The notes below the pieces were generated by a model. That model did no database searches and had not been told where the DNA came from. It worked only from the letters and a program-made list of their open reading frames with translations. A stretch of DNA of 11,174 nt, taken from the NCBI GenBank assembly GCA_040507895.1, contig JBEVNX010000095.1:1-11174 (forward strand), read 5' to 3'. Numbering within the stretch: the first letter of the stretch is position 1; every line of letters begins with the position of its first letter. Shown one piece after another: positions 6,209-11,174 of this stretch. Source of the stretch: JBEVNX01 sp040507895 (lineage in GTDB: Bacteria; Desulfobacterota; Binatia; JACPRU01). The position numbers and the translations under genes were made by a program.

Positions 6209-9200
6209 GCCTCTGCGACGGCGGTGGTTCAAGACGAGCGCCGGCTGAAGCGAGTTTGGTCGCACGCTTTTGCGCGCGCCGTTCGCTCCAGCTCTGAAAG
6301 ACCACGTAGAAGACCGGCGCGAACAATACGGCGAGGAGCGTCGACGTGATCATGCCGCCGAAGACCGCAGTGCCGAGCGCCCGGCGGCTGGCGGCGCCGG
6401 CGCCTGAAGCGACGACGAGCGGATAAACCCCGAGGATGAAGGCAAACGAGGTCATGAGAATCGGCCGGAAGCGCAACCGCGCCGCCGCCACGGCCGCATC
6501 GACGATCGACTTTCCGGCGGCACGCTGGTCGCGCGCGAACTCGACGATCAGGATGGCGTTCTTGCTGGCGAGCGCGATGAGCAGCACGACGCCGATCTGC
6601 GTGTAGACGTTGTTGTCCAAGCCGCGCACCGCGACGGCGATCACCGTGCCGAGGAGCGCGAGCGGAACCACCAGCACGACCGCGGCAGGGTTGGACCAAC
6701 TCTCGTATTGCGCGGCCAGCACCAGATAGACCAACACCACCGCGAGGGCGAAGATCAGCAACGATTCACGTCCGGCCTTCTTCTCCTGGTACGAGATAGC
6801 CGTCCACTCGTAGCCCATCCCGGAAGGCAGCTTGGCGCTCGCCATCTGCTCCATCAGCGAAAGAGCTTGGCCGGAGCTGTAGCCGGGGGCTGCCTGCCCC
6901 GTGATCGCCGCCGATGGATAGAGATTGTAACGGCTAATGATCTGGGGCCCGAAGCGACGCTTGACGTCCATCAGCGTCGAAAGTGGCACCATTTGCCCCG
7001 CCGGATTCCGTACCTCGAGCCTTCGGATCTCGTCCTGATTGACCCGAAACGCCGGTTCCGCCTGGATGCGCACCTGATAAGTGCGTCCGAAGAGCGTGAA
7101 GTCGTTCACGTAGGCGGACCCCAGATACGACTGCAGGCTGTTGAACACGCTCGACAACGGGATGCCGAGCGTCTTGACCTTCACTCGATCGACGTCGACG
7201 AAGAGCTGGGGCACTTCGGCACGGAAGGTCGAGTTGAGCCCGGTGAGCCCGGACTGCGAGTTCCCATCTTGCACCATTTCCTGGGCGACCTTCTGCAGAG
7301 CCGGCAAACCGATGTTGCCGCGGTCCTCGATCTGCATCTGGAATCCACCGGCCACGCCGAGCCCACGGATGGCGGGTGGTGGAAACGCGAACGTGACGCC
7401 GTCCTGGATGGTCGCGAACTGTTTGCGCAACCCGTCGAGAATCGCCTCTTGGCTGAGCGCCGGATCCCGTCGCTCCTCCCAGGGCTTGAAGACGACGAAC
7501 ACGGTGCCGGAGTTCGACGCGGTGGTGCCGTCGAGGATGGAGCGGCCGCCCCACGAATTCCAGTCCGCGACTCCAGGCGTGGAGGCCATGATGCGATTCA
7601 TCTTCTCGATGGCGGCCGTGGTTCGCGCGAGAGATGCCGCATCGGGCAACTGGATTCCGCAGATGGCGTAGCCCTGGTCCTCGGTTGGCAGGAAGCCCGT
7701 CGGCAGGGAGCTAAAGCTCCACAGCGTCACGCCGATCAGTGCAGCGAAAGCCGCCATCATCGTGCCGGTGCGCAGCACCATCCATCCGACGAGGCGCAGG
7801 TAGGTGCGCTCGGCACGAGCGTAGAGCGCGTTGAACCCCCGGAAGAATGCGTTGCGCCGCTGCGGATCGGTGCTGTGACGAAGCCAGGCGGCGCACTGTG
7901 CGGGCTTCAAGGTGAGCGCGTTGACCGCGCTGATGCCGGCGATGATGGCGATGGTCAACGCGAATTGACGATAGAGCTGGCCCGTGATGCCGCCGAGGAA
8001 CGCCGACGGGAGAAACACCGCCATCAGCACGAGCGTGATGCCGATCACCGGACCGGTGACCTCGTCCATCGCTTTGATCGTCGCTTCACGCGGCGCGAGG
8101 TTGTCGGCGTCGATGTGGTGCACGGCGTTCTCGACGATGACGATGGCATCGTCGACGACGATGCCGATGGCCAGCACCAGGCCGAACAGCGTGAGGAGGT
8201 TGACCGTAAAGCCGAACATCGCGAGTCCGGCAAACGCTCCGATGAGGGTCACAGGCACGGTGGTGGCGGGAACCAGCACCGCCCGCCAATCCTGCAGGAA
8301 CATCAGGATCACGACGAGAACGAGGAGGCCGGCCTCGATGAGCGTGCGATAGACCTCGCGGATCGCTTGGCGAACGAACCTGGTCGTGTCGAACGGAATG
8401 TCGTAGACCATCCCTTGGGGGAACGACGGCTTCAGTCGCTCCATGACGACGCGAACTTGGTCGGCGACGTCGAGCGCATTGGCCCCGGGGAGCTGAAAGA
8501 CCGCGATGCCGGCAGCCGGCGTGCCGTTTTTCTGGAAGAACTGGTCGTAGACCTGACTGCCGAGCTCGACCCGCGCCACGTCACGGACCCGCGTCATGCG
8601 CCCCGCCTCGCTCTTGACGATGATGTCCTCGAACTGCGCCACCGTGGTGAGCCGCCCGAGGGTGGTCACGGTGAACTGGAACTTCTGCGTCGTCGGGACC
8701 GGCGGCTGCCCGATCTGCCCCGCGGCCACCTGCACGTTCTGCTCGGCGATGGCGCTGAAGACGTCTTGCGCCGTCAGGTTGCGCGCCTTGAGGCGCGGGG
8801 GGTCGAGCCAGACGCGCATGCTGTAGGAGCCGGCGCCGACGACGTTGACGTCGCCGACCCCGTTGATCCGCGATAGCTCGTCTCGAATGCGGAGCGTGCC
8901 GTAGTTGGCTAGGTAGAGGCTGTCGTAGCGCCCTTCGGGAGAGGTGAGGACCACGAACATGATGATGTTGGTGGACTGCTTCTTGACCGTGACGCCCTGG
9001 CGCTTGACGTCGTCGGGGAGCTTGGACTCGGCGAGCGCCACGCGGTTCTGCACGAGCACCTGCGCGATGTTGAGGTTCGTGCCGATGTCGAAGGTGACCG
9101 TCAGTGCATACGAGCCATCGCTCGCGCAGGTCGACGACATGTAGAGCATGCCTTCGACGCCGTTCACCTGCTCCTCGATCGGGGTCGCGACCGTATTGCA

Positions 9201-9374
9201 GACGACCTGGGCATCGGCCCCCGGGTAAGACGTCGAAACTTGAACCGTCGGGGGGGTGATCTGCGGATATTGCTCGACCGGCAGGGAGCGCACGGTCACG
9301 AGACCAAAGATGACCGTGACGATCGCGATAACGTTGGCGAATATGGGCCGGTCGATGAAGAATCGAGGGATCAT
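6192..9374 (-). CDS. RND multidrug efflux pump, inner-membrane HAE1 family transporter (AcrB/MexB-like)
   Basis: The 1060-aa protein aligns with AcrB/MexB by eye from end to end. It is the proton-driven pump of a tripartite complex exporting hydrophobic or amphiphilic compounds. The N-terminus MIPRFFIDRPIFANVIAI is typical. TM4 carries LAIGIVVDDAIVIVEN with Asp408 and Asp409, and TM10 carries ASKNAILIVEFA with Lys938; these are the proton-relay residues (AcrB D407, D408, K940). Arg966-970 sit where the TM11 arginine is expected. The duplicated layout (TM1, large periplasmic loop, TM2-6, TM7, second loop, TM8-12) is present. The start at 9374 is set by homology and by an ATGA overlap (9371-9374) with the adaptor stop; an upstream extension to 9497 lies inside the adaptor gene. 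Odd points: two cysteines (59 and 83) in the first porter region, and no AcrB-like Phe cluster around residues 605-620. Substrates are not predictable. Confidence 0.97.
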   Translation of the reverse strand: MIPRFFIDRPIFANVIAIVTVIFGLVTVRSLPVEQYPQITPPTVQVSTSYPGADAQVVCNTVATPIEEQVNGVEGMLYMSSTCASDGSYALTVTFDIGTNLNIAQVLVQNRVALAESKLPDDVKRQGVTVKKQSTNIIMFVVLTSPEGRYDSLYLANYGTLRIRDELSRINGVGDVNVVGAGSYSMRVWLDPPRLKARNLTAQDVFSAIAEQNVQVAAGQIGQPPVPTTQKFQFTVTTLGRLTTVAQFEDIIVKSEAGRMTRVRDVARVELGSQVYDQFFQKNGTPAAGIAVFQLPGANALDVADQVRVVMERLKPSFPQGMVYDIPFDTTRFVRQAIREVYRTLIEAGLLVLVVILMFLQDWRAVLVPATTVPVTLIGAFAGLAMFGFTVNLLTLFGLVLAIGIVVDDAIVIVENAVHHIDADNLAPREATIKAMDEVTGPVIGITLVLMAVFLPSAFLGGITGQLYRQFALTIAIIAGISAVNALTLKPAQCAAWLRHSTDPQRRNAFFRGFNALYARAERTYLRLVGWMVLRTGTMMAAFAALIGVTLWSFSSLPTGFLPTEDQGYAICGIQLPDAASLARTTAAIEKMNRIMASTPGVADWNSWGGRSILDGTTASNSGTVFVVFKPWEERRDPALSQEAILDGLRKQFATIQDGVTFAFPPPAIRGLGVAGGFQMQIEDRGNIGLPALQKVAQEMVQDGNSQSGLTGLNSTFRAEVPQLFVDVDRVKVKTLGIPLSSVFNSLQSYLGSAYVNDFTLFGRTYQVRIQAEPAFRVNQDEIRRLEVRNPAGQMVPLSTLMDVKRRFGPQIISRYNLYPSAAITGQAAPGYSSGQALSLMEQMASAKLPSGMGYEWTAISYQEKKAGRESLLIFALAVVLVYLVLAAQYESWSNPAAVVLVVPLALLGTVIAVAVRGLDNNVYTQIGVVLLIALASKNAILIVEFARDQRAAGKSIVDAAVAAARLRFRPILMTSFAFILGVYPLVVASGAGAASRRALGTAVFGGMITSTLLAVLFAPVFYVVFQSWSERRAQKRATKLASAGARLEPPPSQRLTSAR
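9371..9374 (-). promoter_or_regulatory. ATGA stop-start overlap coupling adaptor and pump translation
   Basis: On the minus strand the four bases ATGA contain both the pump start (ATG, 9374-9372) and the adaptor stop (TGA, 9373-9371). No strong independent ribosome site precedes the pump ATG, which fits translation by terminating ribosomes and a fixed adaptor-to-pump ratio. Confidence 0.8.
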
Positions 9375-10606
9375 CCCGATGCACTCGCTGCGACCCCGGG
9401 CGTAGCTTGCGGCGACGGCGGCGAGGCCGGTGCTTCGCGCTTCGGCTTCACCACGCTGCCGGGCCTCGCTCTTTGGAGCCCGTTGACGACGACCCATTCC
9501 GTTCCCGACACTCCATCCCGCACCACCCTCAGATCCCCTTCGATGAGCGGTCCGACCTGAACGCGCCGGAACTGCACGGTGTCGTGCTCATCGACGAGCA
9601 AGAGGTACGAGCCTCCTTGATCGGCTTGCACCGCGATGTCGGGCACGAGGATCGCTCGCTCGCGGGAAAACGGCACACGCACGCGAGCGAACAGGCCCGC
9701 GAGAATCACGCGATCGGGATTCGGAAACAGGGCCCGCGCCTCGAACGTTCCGGTCTCGGGGTCGACCCGGTTGGCGGAGTAGTCAATCTTGCCGGCATGC
9801 GGATAGCCCGTCTCCGTGGCGAGTCCGAGGAACGCGAGGTTCTCGTCGGTGGCAAGCCCGAGCAACGCGAAGTCGTTCTGGCCCGCAGGTGCGGCGGATC
9901 GATTCTGGCGCTGTTGCTCGCGGTACTGAAGCAACTCGCGCTCGCTCGCCGTGAAGTAGACGTAAATCGGGTCTTCGCGCACGATCGATGCGAGCAGCGT
10001 CGCCTGGCCGGCACCGACCAGGTTGCCGACGTCGACGAGGTTGCGGTCGATGCGACCGTCGATCGGAGCGTAGATGCGCGTGTAGGACAGGTCGAGCCTG
10101 GCGGCCTCGAGATTCGCGCGCGCCATGGCGACCTGCGCCTTGGCGAGGTCTCTCGCCTGGGTCTTTTGCACGAAATCCGTGCGACTGCCGGCTTTGCCCT
10201 CGACGATCGCCTGGGTGATCTTGAACTGCTCTTCGGCTGCTCGATACTGCGCTTCCTTGCCGTCGAGATCGGCTTGCGCCTGATCGACTCTGGCCTGGTA
10301 GAGCGCGGGCTCGATGACGAACAACAGATCGCCCTTCTTGACGTTCGCGCCCGGCGCAAAGTGCATTTTCTCCAAGACGCCGGCGACCCGCGCGCGCACG
10401 TCCACGGCCTCGATCGCGACGGTGTGGCCCGTGAACTCGTTGTAGGTGGTGATCTCGCGTTCGACCGGTCGCGTCACGGTGACCTCGGGCGGAGGCGGAG
10501 GGGCGTAGCGATTGCGGCCGCACGCGACGACTACGAAGAGTATCGACGCCAAGGCTGAACACCACGGCGATCGCCGGCGAACGCTTACCACTTCGGCCAC
10601 CACCAT
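9371..10606 (-). CDS. RND efflux periplasmic adaptor (membrane fusion protein), lipoprotein
   Basis: This is the AcrA/MexA-type adaptor linking the RND pump to the outer-membrane channel. From ATG 10606 it has 411 aa. An Arg-rich n-region and hydrophobic stretch end in VVVAC, so Cys29 is the likely lipidated residue anchoring it to the inner membrane. Two lipoyl half-motifs (about 63-99, including VRARVAGVLEKMHFAPGANV, and about 176-211, including YTRIYAPIDGRI and VGNLVGAGQATLL) flank a long alpha-helical hairpin. Beta-barrel and membrane-proximal domains follow, including IDYSANRVDPETGTFEARA. The C-terminal tail is rich in Ala, Pro and Ser with no known fold. Start choice is uncertain: GTG 10618 and GTG 10591 are in frame, and the latter gives a compact signal with Cys at 24. 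All three overlap the end of the outer-membrane factor gene. A 33-bp tandem duplication lies in the beta-barrel part. The gene ends in an ATGA overlap with the pump. Confidence 0.93.
   Translation of the reverse strand: MVVAEVVSVRRRSPWCSALASILFVVVACGRNRYAPPPPPEVTVTRPVEREITTYNEFTGHTVAIEAVDVRARVAGVLEKMHFAPGANVKKGDLLFVIEPALYQARVDQAQADLDGKEAQYRAAEEQFKITQAIVEGKAGSRTDFVQKTQARDLAKAQVAMARANLEAARLDLSYTRIYAPIDGRIDRNLVDVGNLVGAGQATLLASIVREDPIYVYFTASERELLQYREQQRQNRSAAPAGQNDFALLGLATDENLAFLGLATETGYPHAGKIDYSANRVDPETGTFEARALFPNPDRVILAGLFARVRVPFSRERAILVPDIAVQADQGGSYLLLVDEHDTVQFRRVQVGPLIEGDLRVVRDGVSGTEWVVVNGLQRARPGSVVKPKREAPASPPSPQATPGVAASASG
9816..9871 (-). repeat. Imperfect 33-bp-period tandem duplication within the adaptor gene
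   Basis: On the plus strand, 9816-9838 and 9849-9871 match at 19 of 23 bases with a period of exactly 33 bp, so the reading frame is kept. In the protein this gives LLGLATDENLA followed by FLGLATETGYP. Related adaptors have one such LGLA(N/D)E-type strand before the PHxG motif, so one copy appears to be extra. Confidence 0.7.
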
Positions 10607-11174
10607 CGCCAATGCCACCAGGGACGACTCTCGGCGTTGGCCGCCTCGACGTCGCCGGCGCGTCCTTCGGTCGACAACAAGCTTCCCCAGTTCGTGCGTG
10701 CCCGCATCTCGTCGAGCGTCGCGTCCGGTACGAAGTCGTCCGTCCCGCGGAGCTCCCAGCCGCCGCCGAGAGCCTTGTTGAGCGCGATCACGCTGAGTGC
10801 AACGGCGCCCCGGGTCGATGCGAGGAGGTCTTCTTCGCGGATCTTAACTTGCAGCGCGTTCAGCACCGCAGTGAAATCCGTCGCACCTTCGCGGTATTGA
10901 ACGCGGGAGATCTCTTCTGCTCTGGTCGCCGCCGCCACGCTCTGCATGAGGAACCCGACTTGTTCGCTACTGCGGAGGTAGCCGACGAGGGCGTCCTCGA
11001 CCTCTTGCTGGGCGGTCAGAACGGTATCGGCGTAGACGACGAGCTGCTCCTGAAACTGAGCGTCCTGCAGCCGCACGTCGTTGACGAGCCGGCCGTAGTT
11101 CAAGACCGGCCATTGAATCGCCGGACCGGTATCCGCCGCGAACGAGTTGCCCTCGAAGAGCTTGCCGGCGTCCT
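10585..11174 (-). CDS. RND efflux outer-membrane factor, OprM/NodT family (5' end outside window)
   Basis: The visible 195 residues are the C-terminal part of a TolC-like outer-membrane channel. The frame is open to the window edge. Family marks include FEGNSFAADTGPAIQWPVL (the GPxxxWPxxN region before a beta-hairpin), the helix LNYGRLVNDVRLQDAQFQEQ, a second helical repeat with RVQYREGATDFTAVLNAL, and ALNKALGGGWEL near the end. These match the second structural repeat of OprM/NodT proteins. A TTG at 11103 is internal and not the start. The C-terminus is unusual: after about 40 residues without family homology it ends in WWHWRWWWPKW, seven Trp in eleven residues, encoded where the adaptor gene begins. 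It is first in the operon (channel, adaptor, pump). Any promoter or regulator lies beyond 11174. Confidence 0.93.
   Translation of the reverse strand, partial: DAGKLFEGNSFAADTGPAIQWPVLNYGRLVNDVRLQDAQFQEQLVVYADTVLTAQQEVEDALVGYLRSSEQVGFLMQSVAAATRAEEISRVQYREGATDFTAVLNALQVKIREEDLLASTRGAVALSVIALNKALGGGWELRGTDDFVPDATLDEMRARTNWGSLLSTEGRAGDVEAANAESRPWWHWRWWWPKW

Noticed and set aside
6708..8876. A 722-codon open frame on the plus strand opposite the RND pump gene.
   Set aside because: It is antisense to a clearly homologous pump. Its translation is highly charged (Arg, Asp, His, Glu) low-complexity sequence with no fold, as expected from the complement of GC-rich coding DNA with few stops.
9407..10558. 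A 383-codon plus-strand frame opposite the adaptor gene.
   Set aside because: Shadow of the adaptor coding sequence; Arg/Asp/Val-rich without motifs.
11101..11103. A TTG at 11103 as a possible start of the outer-membrane factor.
   Set aside because: Family sequence (GPAIQWPV) continues upstream in the same frame to the window edge, so the codon is an internal Leu.
1..11174. CRISPR arrays, tRNAs, insertion sequences, toxin-antitoxin or phage-defence genes.
   Set aside because: No spaced direct repeats, cloverleaf-like sequences, transposase or integrase motifs, or defence-family domains were seen on either strand.

Overview
This is an 11.2 kb window of high-GC bacterial chromosome with ordinary, densely packed genes. 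I see no CRISPR array, insertion sequence, integrase, tRNA or rRNA. Three genes suggest a deltaproteobacterium in the broad sense (Myxococcota, Binatota or a neighbouring lineage): a CdnL-type CarD regulator, a transmembrane Ser/Thr kinase whose catalytic loop reads HRDVSPQN, and a LysM lipoprotein coupled to that kinase. The lineage is an inference from family resemblance and was not tested by a search.

Layout, left to right. (1) The 3' part of a class 1B-like dihydroorotate dehydrogenase (pyrD, +) is followed by a near-consensus sigma-70 promoter and carD (+), which ends in a strong intrinsic terminator. (2) Convergent to carD is a serine hydroxymethyltransferase (glyA, -) that looks archaeal in type. 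Just upstream of it lies what appears to be a frameshifted N-terminal scrap of a CaiB/BaiF-type CoA-transferase gene, then a four-copy GGCTACN heptamer tract. (3) A ZIP-family metal transporter (+) precedes a two-gene unit on the same strand: a membrane-anchored Ser/Thr kinase with a C-terminal TPR domain, then a small LysM lipoprotein starting 5 nt after the kinase stop. (4) The right 5 kb, on the minus strand, is a tripartite RND multidrug-efflux operon in the order outer-membrane factor (5' end outside the window), periplasmic adaptor, inner-membrane pump. Each gene overlaps the next by a few bases, so translation is probably coupled.

The kinase and LysM lipoprotein probably act as a cell-envelope module: a cytoplasmic kinase with an extracytoplasmic TPR domain and a peptidoglycan-binding partner. 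The three RND genes encode a complete pump spanning both membranes. No local regulator for the pump is visible.

I did not find a clearly new multi-gene system. The points most worth following are a Cys-to-Ser change at the catalytic position of PyrD, the archaeal-type SHMT, the CoA-transferase remnant, a 33-bp tandem duplication inside the adaptor gene, a tryptophan-rich C-terminus on the outer-membrane factor encoded where it overlaps the adaptor start, and a 17-bp tail-to-tail overlap between the LysM and pump genes.
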